A stretch of 64,000 nucleotides of DNA from Rivibacter sp049446155 (GCF_049446155.1 NZ_JBMSEE010000003.1:372001-436000), one strand, 5' to 3'. Shown: positions 50,715 to 60,966, counted from the first letter of the stretch. Made by a program: numbers and translations. Notes: a model not told the origin generated them from the sequence alone.

Positions 50715-51473
50715 ATGGCAAACAAGAAGGTATCGCAGTTGGCCGAGGGTGACGTCGATGGGGACGAGTGGGTCCTGGTCTCGAAGCCATCGCAGACGGT
50801 GAAGATCGTCGCGGCGACGATCAGCGCGCTGGGCGCAGACAACAGCTTCAACGACAGCGCCAATGGCTTCATCGCCGCGGGCTTCGTCGCCGGCGATCAG
50901 TTCCGTGTCCAAGGGTTCACTGGCAACACGGCCAACAACCTCTTCACCGCGCGGATCGCTTCGCTCTCGGCCGGAAAGTTGGTCGTCGAAGCGCCGGAGG
51001 GCAATGCGATCGTCGATGACGCTGCAGGCGAGACGGTGACGATCACGCGCTGGGATAGCCTACGCGTCCCCTCCAGCGAGCTAGGAGGGGTTGGCGGCGC
51101 CGACGGATCCATTGTTCTGCCGGTCGCATGCAGCGATGAGGCGACCGCACTCACGGCCGGCAACGCAAAGGTGACCTTCCACTACCCAATGACGGGCAAC
51201 GTCACCGAGGTGTGGGCTGGCCTGACGACGCCCCAGGCCGCCAACGGCGCTGGCGGGATCTTCACGGTCGACGTCAACAACGCCGGTGCTTCGATCCTGT
51301 CGACGAAGATCACCATCGACAACACCGAGGAAACCTCTCTCACGGCCGCGTCGGCGCCCGTGATCTCGAACCCCTCGGTCACGAAGGGCGCTAAAGGCAC
51401 CATCGACATCGACCAGATCGGCGATGGTTCGGCCAAGGGCTTGAAGGTCTACATCAAGATCACGCCGCCATGA
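50715..51473 (+). CDS. Phage tail fibre-type protein (beta-rich)
   Basis: 252 aa, ATG 50715. VSQLAEGDVDGDEWVLVSKP, TVKIVAATISALGADNSFND, and a C-terminal domain with PMTGNVTEVWAGLTTPQAAN, GGIFTVDVNNAGASILSTKI, TIDNTEETSLTAAS typical of secreted beta-sandwich fibre parts. Directly after the tail-tip gene and 4 bp overlapped with the LamG-type gene. Confidence 0.65.
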   Translation: MANKKVSQLAEGDVDGDEWVLVSKPSQTVKIVAATISALGADNSFNDSANGFIAAGFVAGDQFRVQGFTGNTANNLFTARIASLSAGKLVVEAPEGNAIVDDAAGETVTITRWDSLRVPSSELGGVGGADGSIVLPVACSDEATALTAGNAKVTFHYPMTGNVTEVWAGLTTPQAANGAGGIFTVDVNNAGASILSTKITIDNTEETSLTAASAPVISNPSVTKGAKGTIDIDQIGDGSAKGLKVYIKITPP

Positions 51474-52252
51474 TCAGCAGCAGCACCGACATTCACGGGG
51501 CGCTGCGCGCCAGGCAGCGCGGCTACCTGCTGAACCCCTTCCGCTTTGGGGCTCCTCCAGCGGGCGATCCACACTACGCGTCGGTCAAGATCCTTCTGCA
51601 CGGCAACGCGGCCAACGGCAGCACCGTCGCACAGTCGAGCGATCCAGCAGCGCAGGTGGGCACGTCCGACAACGGGTGCGCCGTTTCGACTGCGCAGGCC
51701 AAGTGGGGCTCGGGTTCCTGGCTGTTCAGCGCACCTAGCAACCATAGGCTTCGTTTCCCGTCAACGAATTTGCACGTGGGCTCGTCCGACTTTGTGATCG
51801 AAGGCTGGATCTACCCGACGGCGCTACCGGCAGCACAGGCCACCATCATCAGCAACTACGGCTCGTCGGGAGTCCGCGGGATCGACGTTCGCCTCGACAG
51901 TACCGGGAAGATCGCAAGCCGCTGGTCTTTGAACGGCTCCACGGACGCGGCAGCCATCTCCAGCGCTGCTTCGGTGACGCTCAACGCCTGGCAGCACTTT
52001 GTTGTTCGGCGCAGCGGAAGCAGCATGCGGGTGTACCTGGCGGGCACAGGTGGAACGGACAACACCAGCATCGGTGCGTCAGCAATCAACGGCCCGGTGA
52101 CCGAGGCCTGGATTGGCGGCACGCCAGACACTGGCGGCGGCACGTGGTTCCTCGGCGCCTACCTCGATGATCTGCGCATCACGGTCGGCACCGATCGAGG
52201 CTACACGGGCGCAGCCATCAGCGTGCCGACGGCACAGTTTCCAGACGCGTGA
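51470..52252 (+). CDS. LamG/concanavalin-like domain tail protein
   Basis: 260 aa, ATG 51470. The LamG-type jelly roll is recognisable: KILLHGNAANGSTVAQSSD, KWGSGSWLFSAPSNHRLRFP, DFVIEGWIYPTALPAAQATI, AWQHFVVRRSGSSMRVYLAG, AYLDDLRITVGTDRGYT. Adhesin or receptor-binding function is likely. It is the last gene before the right end, where Mu-like phages carry host-range genes. Confidence 0.82.
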   Translation: MISSSTDIHGALRARQRGYLLNPFRFGAPPAGDPHYASVKILLHGNAANGSTVAQSSDPAAQVGTSDNGCAVSTAQAKWGSGSWLFSAPSNHRLRFPSTNLHVGSSDFVIEGWIYPTALPAAQATIISNYGSSGVRGIDVRLDSTGKIASRWSLNGSTDAAAISSAASVTLNAWQHFVVRRSGSSMRVYLAGTGGTDNTSIGASAINGPVTEAWIGGTPDTGGGTWFLGAYLDDLRITVGTDRGYTGAAISVPTAQFPDA

Positions 52253-52284
52253 TCCCCACCTGGACGGCAGAGCTGCGCGCTGCC

Positions 52285-52367
52285 AGGGAATTACGTTGCT
52301 CCTGGTGTAACCTGAGCCCGAATGGATTTTCACGCCGAAAGCGGCTCATTTTTCGCGCGCCGCTTCA
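52285..52367 (-). other. Prophage right end with Mu-like transposase-binding motifs
   Basis: Read on the reverse strand from 52367: TGAAGCGGCGCGCGAAAAA, then TTTCGGCGTGAAAATCC, and GTAATTCC at 52294-52287. The first 19 bases differ from the remembered Mu right end by about one base. The A-tract spacing matches that of the left end motifs. Confidence 0.8.
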
Positions 52368-54484
52368 CGCTGGCGCGACGAACGCGCGCCCGCCAGCGCG
52401 TGCGCGGCGAGCGCCTCGGCCTGCGCGTAGCGGTCGAGGCGGTACTCGAACTGCGCCGCCTCGCCGGCCAGCCAGCACTGCAGGCCGGCGTCGTCGCGCA
52501 GCGTCGGCGCGTCCAGCGCCTGGCGCACCAGCGCCAGGCCCTCCTCGAACGGGCCGCGGTGGTCGAAGTAGCGCTGCAGCGCGCCGCCGATCTCGCGCAC
52601 TGCCTGCGCATGGCCCGTGTCGATGGCCCAGCGCCAGGCATGCAGGTGGTTCTCGATCTCGGCTTCGACGGCATCGAGCGCGGCGCGCTCGCCATGGCCC
52701 AGCGCCACGCGCAGCGGGCCCAGGCCGCGGCGGAAGTAGTCCATGTGCGCGCGCCGCGCCGCCTGGCGCGCGGCCGGCGCGAGCCGCGCCGCGGCGAGCT
52801 GCTGCACCAGCGGGTGCTGCGACAGCCGGGTGCCGTCCTTTCGCAGCAGCGATTTGTCGACCAGCGCGCCCAGCACCGGCAACGGCGTGCCCGCGACCGC
52901 GCGCGCGGCCTCGAGCGAGAAGCCGCCCTGGAACACCGTCAGCCCGGCCAGCGCCTCGCGCTCGGCGTCGCCGAGCCGGCGCCACGACTGCTCGAACACG
53001 TGCTCGATGCTGGCGTGGCGGGCCGGATGGCTGGCGTCGCTGGCGCGCAGCAGCGCGGTGCCTTCGCGCAGCTCGTCGGCGATCGCCTCGCACGACAGCA
53101 CGCGCGTCCACGCGGCCGCCAGCTCCAGCGCCAGCGGCAGGCCGTCGACCAGGCGGCAGATCTCGACGATGGCCGCCGCCTCGACCGCGGGCAGCAGACC
53201 GGGTTCGACGCGCCGCGCCGCGGCGACGAACAGCCGGGCTGCATCGAAGGCCTCGACGCGGTCGGCGTCCTCGCGCTCCGGGCAGGGCAGCCCTTCGAGC
53301 GGCAGCAGCTGCTCCGACGCGAGGCCCAGGCGCACGCGCGAGGTGGCGATCAGCTTGAGCCGCGGGCAGGCGGCCAGCAGCGGATCGATCACCGCGGGCG
53401 CGACGTCCGCGAGCTGCTCGAGGTTGTCGAGCACCAGCAGCAGCTGTCGCTCGCGCAAGGCGGCGGCGAGCTGTTCGAGCGCGGGCGCGCGGCCGCGCAG
53501 CGCGGTGCCGGTCTCGCGCGCGATGCGCGCGACCAGCTCGCCGGCGTCGGACACGTCTTCGAGCCGCACGAAGTGCGCGCCGTCGGCGAACGCGCCGGCG
53601 AGGTCGTGCAGCGCACGCTGCGCGAGTCGCGTCTTGCCGATGCCGCCGGGCCCGACCAGGTTGAGCAGCCGCACCTCGTCGCGCGCCAGCAGCTCGGCGA
53701 TGCGCCGGCGCTCGCCGGCGCGGCCGACAAAGCCGGCCTCGGCGGGATCGGCGGGCGCAGGCGGGGCGGGCGCGGCCGCGCGCGCGAGCGCGGCGCTGCC
53801 GATCGCGTCGTGCAGCGCCTGCAGCTCGCTGGCCGGCGCGAGGCCGAGCTCGTCACGCAGCCGTTCGGCGAAGCGGCGATAGGCCTCGTGCGCGCGCGCC
53901 GCCTGGCCGTGGCGCGCGAGCAAGCTCATGTGCAGGCGCAGCGCGGCCTCGTCGAGCGGATCGTGCTCCAGCAGCCGGGCCGCGAGCGCCGCGCCCTCGC
54001 CGGCATCGACGCCCTCGCCCGCCAGGTGCTCGAGCGCCGCGGCGCGCCAGGCGGCCTGCAGGCGCTGGCGCTCGAACTGCAGCCAGTCGCTCCAGGCCTC
54101 GTTGTCGTCGTCGTCGAAGCCGGCCAGCAGCGGGCCCGCGTACAGCGCCAGCGCGTCGGCCAGGCGCCGCTTGCGCAGCGCCTGCTCGAAGTCGTGCACG
54201 TCGGCCTCGGCCACCGCGCGCAGCGAGCCGCCGTCGGACTCGACCAGGCCGCCCCAGTCCATGCCGGGCAGCCGAAACAGCGTCTTGCGCAGGTTGGCCG
54301 AGGCGAGCTTCTCGGGCTGCTCGGGCCACAGCAGCGTCGCGACCTCGGCGCGCGCGACCCAGGCGCGGCGCAACGCCAGCAGCACCAGCAGCTGGCTGCG
54401 CCGCTCGAACGGCAGCGCGAGCGCGGGCGCGCCGTCATCGAGCGTGACCGCGGGCGCGCCGAACAGCTGGAGTCGCACCGGCAT
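52346..54484 (-). CDS. N-terminal part of prophage-split SARP/BTAD-NB-TPR transcriptional activator
   Basis: 712 aa as read, the last 7 from prophage sequence. N-terminal winged-helix (LQLFGAPAVTLDDGAPALAL, FERRSQLLVLLALRRAWVAR) and bacterial transcriptional activator domain (residues about 1-235), then an NB-ARC-like ATPase with Walker A GPGGIGKTRL, VLDNLEQLADVAPAVIDPLL, LIATSRVRLGL, and start of TPR repeats, cut after SSRQR. Its C-terminal TPR part is at 11367-12246. The signal-sensing repeats are lost, so the protein is probably inactive or deregulated. Confidence 0.9.
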   Translation of the reverse strand: MPVRLQLFGAPAVTLDDGAPALALPFERRSQLLVLLALRRAWVARAEVATLLWPEQPEKLASANLRKTLFRLPGMDWGGLVESDGGSLRAVAEADVHDFEQALRKRRLADALALYAGPLLAGFDDDDNEAWSDWLQFERQRLQAAWRAAALEHLAGEGVDAGEGAALAARLLEHDPLDEAALRLHMSLLARHGQAARAHEAYRRFAERLRDELGLAPASELQALHDAIGSAALARAAAPAPPAPADPAEAGFVGRAGERRRIAELLARDEVRLLNLVGPGGIGKTRLAQRALHDLAGAFADGAHFVRLEDVSDAGELVARIARETGTALRGRAPALEQLAAALRERQLLLVLDNLEQLADVAPAVIDPLLAACPRLKLIATSRVRLGLASEQLLPLEGLPCPEREDADRVEAFDAARLFVAAARRVEPGLLPAVEAAAIVEICRLVDGLPLALELAAAWTRVLSCEAIADELREGTALLRASDASHPARHASIEHVFEQSWRRLGDAEREALAGLTVFQGGFSLEAARAVAGTPLPVLGALVDKSLLRKDGTRLSQHPLVQQLAAARLAPAARQAARRAHMDYFRRGLGPLRVALGHGERAALDAVEAEIENHLHAWRWAIDTGHAQAVREIGGALQRYFDHRGPFEEGLALVRQALDAPTLRDDAGLQCWLAGEAAQFEYRLDRYAQAEALAAHALAGARSSRQREAAREK
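52368..52373. repeat. Target-site duplication, right copy (CGCTGG)
   Basis: Identical to 12247-12252. Removal of the prophage and one copy restores the host gene frame. Confidence 0.9.
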
Positions 54485-54562
54485 CGAGAAGACCTGCGAA
54501 GCGAGCAGGAAAGGAGCGCGCCCACCTGGCGCCGGACCACGGCCTCGCGGACCGCGGCGGCG

Positions 54563-56047
<1,485 letters not shown>

Positions 56048-56273
56048 CGTGGAGGGGCGATGCTATGTCTGCAGTCGACCGTGCAGGGTGCGCGACAACC
56101 CTAGAAGCAAGGGGCGCTTCCTCCTCCAAGAACCGGATGCGCGCCGGCAACGCTCGATGTCGCGCCGCGCCACAATCGTGCAGCATCTTGCTTGCCCGGA
56201 ACTCGAGCACCTGATGGACCTTCTAGCCGCTCCCGCAACAACTGGAACGGTGCATGGGACCATCGGCACTTTC

Positions 56274-56759
56274 ATGTTCGCCAAGCTGTTCGCCTCGATC
56301 TTTGCACTTGCCTATGCGACCTTTGCGATCGCGTCGGATGCTTCGGGCGACCCCAACTGCAGCCTCGAAACGCCGCCTGCCGATGCGGGCGAGATCTTCC
56401 ATTTCTTCGGTGGCGCGAACGTCCTCGGCCGGGTCTACCCAAGGCTGTCCGCCATGCCGGCGTCCTACACGGGCTGCCAAGTTCTCTGGTCGAGCATCGA
56501 TGGTCGCCCTGTCGTGCGCACCACGACTTTCATTCGGGGCGGCCGCGTCGTCTCAAGCATCCCCGAGCCCGACGTCCCGTTCTGCTTACCGGGAGAACAA
56601 CCAATCGACACCGGATGCAGGTCCAGAAAGGGGGCATTCCTGGTGTCCTACCCGCCGGGTTGCGCCGCCCGATTCATCGAGACGCGCACGGTGCCTCAGG
56701 ACTGCCTGCGGGCCTTCCTCGACGAGTACAAGTTGCATGACGGGATCGAAGAGCAGTGA
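56274..56759 (+). CDS. Exported hypothetical protein
   Basis: 161 aa from ATG 56274, picked because a signal peptide (MFAKLFASIFALAYATFAIA) follows directly. Six Cys in the mature part (NCSLETPP, TGCQVLW, FCLPGEQ, TGCRSRKG, GCAARF, DCLRAF) suggest disulfides. No family recognised. The longer upstream frame overlaps the divergent regulator and is not likely coding. Confidence 0.6.
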   Translation: MFAKLFASIFALAYATFAIASDASGDPNCSLETPPADAGEIFHFFGGANVLGRVYPRLSAMPASYTGCQVLWSSIDGRPVVRTTTFIRGGRVVSSIPEPDVPFCLPGEQPIDTGCRSRKGAFLVSYPPGCAARFIETRTVPQDCLRAFLDEYKLHDGIEEQ

Positions 56760-56923
56760 CGCCGGGGGTGAGTTCGTGTGCGCGAGGCCGATCTACGCAT
56801 CGGCGCGCATCAGGCTGTTCCGACCCGACGAGTGTGAGCACAGCGTGACCCGAGTCGAGGGCGGCAGTCGCTATGTGCTGTCGGTCGGCTGGATTCTCGG
56901 AAGGCCGTCACCCTAAGCCCACC

Positions 56924-57145
56924 ATGGACTGGTTTGCGCGATTCACTCGTTCGGTTGCCAAGCACCGGTTTCGCCTGCTCGGCCTTGCGACGATCAACGA
57001 CATCCCCAGCGACAGCTTCGAGTCGATGTTGAGACAGCTGGTCGCCACGGGGTGGAAGCCCGGCTCGAGGTATCGCGGCATCGATGCAGGGATCGACTAC
57101 TCGCGCAGCGTGCTCGCAGCAGGCGCTCTGGCCCACCCAGCCTAG
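56924..57145 (+). CDS. Small hypothetical protein
   Basis: 73 aa, starting MDWFARFTRSVAKHRFRLLG. LATINDIPSDSFESMLRQLV and ATGWKPGSRYRGID follow. There is no signal peptide and no known family. Convergent with the 57142 gene, overlapping its 3' end by 4 bp. Confidence 0.5.
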   Translation: MDWFARFTRSVAKHRFRLLGLATINDIPSDSFESMLRQLVATGWKPGSRYRGIDAGIDYSRSVLAAGALAHPA

Positions 57146-57390
57146 GTCTGAACAGGCCTCGGCGCGCGATGCTCGACCAGCCATCGTCGCCCCGCCGGCG
57201 ACAGCGACACGAATGAGCCCACGCCCGCCTCGTGCCGCTGCTCCACGAAGCCCCTCGCATTGGCCTCCTCCCACACGGGCAGCCGCGGGCAGGACGTGCG
57301 CCACGCGTCGATGACTTCGGCATAGGGCCGCTGCCGCGGGCCCAGCCACTCGAGCAGGTCGAGCACCAGCGCATCCACCGGATCGGACAT
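57142..57390 (-). CDS. Small helix-turn-helix-like hypothetical protein
   Basis: 82 aa, ATG 57390 with GGAGGCGC upstream. VLDLLEWLGPRQRPYAEVID, RLPVWEEANARGFVEQRHEA, SPAGRRWLVEHRA resemble a winged-helix of the DUF-type found in betaproteobacteria. The ORF continues open much further upstream but that is a shadow. Confidence 0.65.
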   Translation of the reverse strand: MSDPVDALVLDLLEWLGPRQRPYAEVIDAWRTSCPRLPVWEEANARGFVEQRHEAGVGSFVSLSPAGRRWLVEHRAPRPVQT

Positions 57391-57431
57391 ACGCGCCTCC
57401 TTAAGACAGCGCTGCAAGCATAGACCTGGCG

Positions 57432-57743
57432 CTACAGCGGCCGATCGTGCGTGAGGAAGGTCCAGCACAGCACCGTGACGGCATTGAACGGCACGGACAA
57501 GGCGCTGGGCACGTAGAACACGGCCGACAGCAACGGGCAGCGCAAGATGCCCTCGACGAACCACGCCAGCACGAACAGCAGCGCGCCCAGCACCAGCCAG
57601 CGCCGCATGTAGGTGGGCAGCCAGCGCGCCTGCTCGCGGTTGTGGCGCCAGGCCGCGCTGCGCTGCCACAGGCTGCCGCGGCTCGCGTCGCGAAACAGCC
57701 AGCCATAGAAGAAGTAGCGATAGAGCAGGGTCGAGAACGGCAT
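57432..57743 (-). CDS. Small membrane protein
   Basis: 103 aa, ATG 57743. FSTLLYRYFFYGWLFRDASR, then two hydrophobic segments (RRWLVLGALLFVLAWFVEGI; LLSAVFYVPSALSVPFNAVT). RNREQARWLPTYMRRWL-like loop. No family recognised. Upstream, divergently, is the Cache sensor; the 110-bp gap could host both promoters. Confidence 0.62.
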   Translation of the reverse strand: MPFSTLLYRYFFYGWLFRDASRGSLWQRSAAWRHNREQARWLPTYMRRWLVLGALLFVLAWFVEGILRCPLLSAVFYVPSALSVPFNAVTVLCWTFLTHDRPL

Positions 57744-57853
57744 GCGCGCACCTCGTGCATGCACGGTAGGCAAACGAGCGGCCGGGCGTCCATCCCCTGG
57801 CCGACGGGCCGGCGCGCCGTTTGCCACGCGCCGCCTGCCACCATCGCCCGCCG

Positions 57854-59008
57854 ATGACGCACCTCGCCGACCGCGCTCGCCGCATGCTGACCGGCATGAC
57901 CTTGCCGGCCGTGGCGCTGCTCGGCGCTCTCGGGCTGCTGCTGTGCGGCCTGCTCGGCGGCTTGCTGCTCTACCGGCAGGCCGAGGCGAGGGAGACCGAG
58001 CGCTTGGCGCAGCAGGCGGTCGAGCGCGCGCGCGTCGCGCAGCAGCTGCTCGGCCACATCGTCGAGCTGCACCACACGGTGCGCGACGAGTTCGTGCGGC
58101 GCTGGCCCGACTACCGAGACGACGCCAGCGCCCGCCGCTTCGAGCGCCTGCTCGAAAAGGACGCCCAGGGCGCCTGGCGCAGCCGCGCCGAGATCTCCGA
58201 CGGGCGCCTCCACCCCACCGCCTGGGTGCGCGCCGGCGTCGTGCTCACCGACGAGCTGCGACGGCGCGTGGTGCTGTTCCACGACCTGTGCAGCCGCTGG
58301 GGCCCCGGCGCGACGACGCGCGACGACAACCTGTTCTTCGTCGGCTTTCCCGAGCAGTCCAACGTCGGCTACGACCCCTTCCTCTACCCGAACTGGAGCA
58401 GCGAGGTCGCGGCCGACTACGACCAGTTCGAAGCGCAATGGGGTCGGCTCGCCTACCGTCCTGCCGACCCCGGCGCGGCGACGGTCTGGTCGAACCCCGA
58501 GGTCGACGAGGCCGGCGCCGGCCCGGGGCCGGTGTTCGCGGCACTGACGCCGATCCACCTCGGCGAGCGCCGCGTCGGCACGATCGGCAGCACGGTGCGG
58601 GTGAAGGGCTTCGTCGAGCGCGTGCTGCCGCGAGGGGGCCCGCACGGCGCTGATGCGGCCATCCATGTCGACGACGGCCGCCCGCTCGCGTCGTCTGCCG
58701 GGGCCTCGGCGCCCGATCCGGGTGCGTCGAGCGCGCTGCGTGCCAGCCTGGCCGGCCTCATGGCCTTCAGGCCCGACAGCGCCACCGGCTTCAGCACCAG
58801 CGAAGACACGCTGTACGCGCTGGCCCGCATCGACGGGCCCGACTGGTATGTCGTGACCACGCTGCCCGGCGCCGAACTCCGCGCGCGCGCCGCAAAACCG
58901 GTGCTGTGGGCGCTGGCGATCGGCTCGGGCGCGCTGCTGTTTGCGCTGGGCCTTGGCGCGCTGCGGCTGCGCGCAGCCAAGGCGACGGGAACGCGCCTAG
59001 CTGCCTAG
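57854..59008 (+). CDS. Membrane-bound Cache-type sensor protein without output domain
   Basis: 384 aa, ATG 57854. N-terminal TM (LTLPAVALLGALGLLLCGLL-like) then a large periplasmic domain: VELHHTVRDEFVRRWPDYRD, DNLFFVGFPEQSNVGYDPFL, VFAALTPIHLGERRVGTIGS, TVRVKGFVERVLP, YALARIDGPDWYVVTTLPG, a C-terminal TM (VLWALAIGSGALLFALGLGA) and only about 15 residues after it. This is the sensor of histidine kinases or GGDEF proteins with no catalytic part. Either the output domain was lost or it works with a partner; the next genes on the plus strand do not supply one. Confidence 0.75.
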   Translation: MTHLADRARRMLTGMTLPAVALLGALGLLLCGLLGGLLLYRQAEARETERLAQQAVERARVAQQLLGHIVELHHTVRDEFVRRWPDYRDDASARRFERLLEKDAQGAWRSRAEISDGRLHPTAWVRAGVVLTDELRRRVVLFHDLCSRWGPGATTRDDNLFFVGFPEQSNVGYDPFLYPNWSSEVAADYDQFEAQWGRLAYRPADPGAATVWSNPEVDEAGAGPGPVFAALTPIHLGERRVGTIGSTVRVKGFVERVLPRGGPHGADAAIHVDDGRPLASSAGASAPDPGASSALRASLAGLMAFRPDSATGFSTSEDTLYALARIDGPDWYVVTTLPGAELRARAAKPVLWALAIGSGALLFALGLGALRLRAAKATGTRLAA

Positions 59009-59060
59009 CCTGCCAACGGCGGACGACAACGGCAACGCCCGACGACTGAGGCCCCAGGGC

Positions 59061-59213
59061 TCACTGAGACGCCGCGGATGCCGCCGGCGCCGGCGCGTGC
59101 GAGGCATCGACGCCGTGCTTCTCGCCGCTCATGTCGACGTCGCCGCCGGCTTTCATCAGCACGAAGATCACGATCGCCGCGAACACGGCAAAGCCCACCA
59201 GAAGTTTCCACAT
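59061..59213 (-). CDS. 50-residue single-TM protein upstream region of MFS gene
   Basis: ATG 59213, 7 bases after an AAGGAA. It begins MWKLLVGFAVFAAIVIFVLM (one TM) followed by KAGGDVDMSGEKHGVDASHA and an Ala/Pro-rich tail. Same strand as the MFS transporter, 67 bp downstream of its stop. Possibly a small regulatory partner; no family recognised. Confidence 0.6.
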   Translation of the reverse strand: MWKLLVGFAVFAAIVIFVLMKAGGDVDMSGEKHGVDASHAPAPAASAASQ

Positions 59214-59280
59214 GGCAAGGATTCCTTGAAATGAAAAGGCGGGGCCTCGCGGCCCCGCCCGAGGAAGATCAAGCGGACGT

Positions 59281-60966
59281 TCAGTCGTGCTTGAAGATGT
59301 CCACGTCCTTCGTCTCGCGCACGAAGAACAGGCCGATCACGAACGTGGCCGCGGCGATCACGACCGGGTACCACAGGCCGTAGTACATGTTGCCGTTCGA
59401 GGCCACCATCGCGAACGCGATCGTGGGCATCAGGCCGCCGAACCAGCCGTTGCCGATGTGGTACGGCAGGCTCATCGAGGTGTAGCGGATGCGCGTCGGG
59501 AACATCTCCACCAGCGCTGCGGCGATCGGGCCGTAGACCATGGTCACGTAGATGACCAGCAGCGTGAGGATCGCGACGACCAGCGGCTTGTTGATCTTGG
59601 CCGGGTCGGCCTTGGCCGGATAGCCGGCGGCCTTCATCGCGGCCGCCACGTCCTTCTTGAAGGCGGCGATCTTGTCGGCGCTTTCCTTCTCGAACTTGTG
59701 ACCGCCCTTCTCGCGAACGGCTTCGAGCGCAACGATCTCCTTGTCGCCGATCTTCACGCTCGCCACCGTGCCGGGCGCGGCGGCCACGGTCTCGTAGCTC
59801 GCCGAGGCCTGGGCCAGCGCGCGCTTGACGATGTCGCAGGACTTGTAGAAGTCGACTTCACGCGCGATCGGGCTGCCCTGGAACGAGCAGGCATTCGGGT
59901 CCGCGGTGACCACGATCTGCGCGCTCTTCTGGGCGGCGGCGAGGTCGGGGTTGGCCGCCTCGGTCAGCGCCTTGAACAGCGGGAAATAGGTCACCACCGC
60001 GAGCAGCAGGCCCGCCAGGATGATGGGCTTGCGGCCGATCTTGTCCGACAGCGTGCCGAACACGACGAAGAACGGCGTGCCGATCAGGAGCGCGACCGCG
60101 ACCATGATGTTGGCCGTGGCCGGGTCGACCTTGAGCACGCTTTGCAGGAAGAACAGCGCGTAGAACTGGCCCGAGTACCAGACCACCGCCTGGCCGGCCA
60201 CCAGGCCCACCAGCGCGAGGATCACGATCTTCAGGTTCTTCCACTGGCCGAACGACTCCGACAGCGGGGCCTTCGAGGTCTTGCCCTCGGACTTCATCTT
60301 CTGGAAGGCCGGCGACTCGTTCATCGACAGGCGGATCCACACCGAGATGCCGAGCAGCAGGATCGAGACGATGAACGGGATGCGCCAGCCCCAGTCGGCG
60401 AAGACTTCCTCGCCCAGCCAGGTGCGCACGCCCAGGATCACCAGCAGCGACAGGAACAGGCCCAGCGTCGCGGTGGTCTGTATCCACGAGGTGTAGGCAC
60501 CGCGCTTGCCGTGCGGCGCGTGCTCGGCGACGTAGGTCGCGGCACCGCCGTACTCGCCGCCGAGCGCGAGGCCCTGCAGCATGCGCAGCGCGATCAGGAT
60601 CACCGGCGCTGCGACGCCGATCGTCGCGTACGAGGGCAGGATGCCGACGATGAAGGTCGACAGGCCCATGATCAGGATCGTCACCAGGAAGGTGTACTTG
60701 CGCCCGATCATGTCGCCCAGGCGGCCGAACACCAGCGCGCCGAACGGACGCACGATGAAGCCCGCCGCGAATGCCAGCAGCGCAAAGATGAACGCGGCGC
60801 TGGGGTCGAGGCCCGAGAAGAACTGCTTCGCGATGATCGCCGCGAGCGAGCCGTACAGATAGAAGTCGTACCACTCGAACACCGTGCCGAGCGAGGAAGC
60901 GAAGATGACCTTCTTTTCCTCGCCGGTCATCGGGCGCGGCGCGGTGCCGGCACTGATTGCAGCCAT
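59281..60966 (-). CDS. MFS transporter, metabolite:H+ symporter (MHS) family
   Basis: 561 aa. MHS-type features: FEWYDFYLYGSLAAIIAKQF at TM1, VRPFGALVFGRLGDMIGRKY (loop 2-3 motif), ALRMLQGLALGGEYGGAATY, HAPHGKRGAYTSWIQTTAT. A very long hydrophilic insertion (about 365-450; EVDFYKSCDIVKRALAQASA, IGDKEIVALEAVREKGGHKF) between TM8 and TM9 is atypical for ProP-like members and would sit in the periplasm. Substrate likely a carboxylate or other organic ion; unproven. Confidence 0.9.
   Translation of the reverse strand: MAAISAGTAPRPMTGEEKKVIFASSLGTVFEWYDFYLYGSLAAIIAKQFFSGLDPSAAFIFALLAFAAGFIVRPFGALVFGRLGDMIGRKYTFLVTILIMGLSTFIVGILPSYATIGVAAPVILIALRMLQGLALGGEYGGAATYVAEHAPHGKRGAYTSWIQTTATLGLFLSLLVILGVRTWLGEEVFADWGWRIPFIVSILLLGISVWIRLSMNESPAFQKMKSEGKTSKAPLSESFGQWKNLKIVILALVGLVAGQAVVWYSGQFYALFFLQSVLKVDPATANIMVAVALLIGTPFFVVFGTLSDKIGRKPIILAGLLLAVVTYFPLFKALTEAANPDLAAAQKSAQIVVTADPNACSFQGSPIAREVDFYKSCDIVKRALAQASASYETVAAAPGTVASVKIGDKEIVALEAVREKGGHKFEKESADKIAAFKKDVAAAMKAAGYPAKADPAKINKPLVVAILTLLVIYVTMVYGPIAAALVEMFPTRIRYTSMSLPYHIGNGWFGGLMPTIAFAMVASNGNMYYGLWYPVVIAAATFVIGLFFVRETKDVDIFKHD

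Larger units (their letters stand above)
12253..52367. mobile_element. Complete Mu-like transposable prophage (about 40.1 kb)
   Basis: Boundaries are defined by terminal 5'-TGAA on both strands, flanking CGCTGG duplication, and restoration of an uninterrupted host frame when the element is removed. It contains DDE transposase and AAA+ partner, Gam, GemA, Mor, Ner-like protein, CI-like repressor, lysis genes, terminase, portal, capsid and a complete siphoviral tail set, with no obvious disruption. Early genes run leftward from 25.7 kb and late genes rightward, so the control region is internal, as in BcepMu and not as in Mu itself. Base composition resembles the host. Confidence 0.96.
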
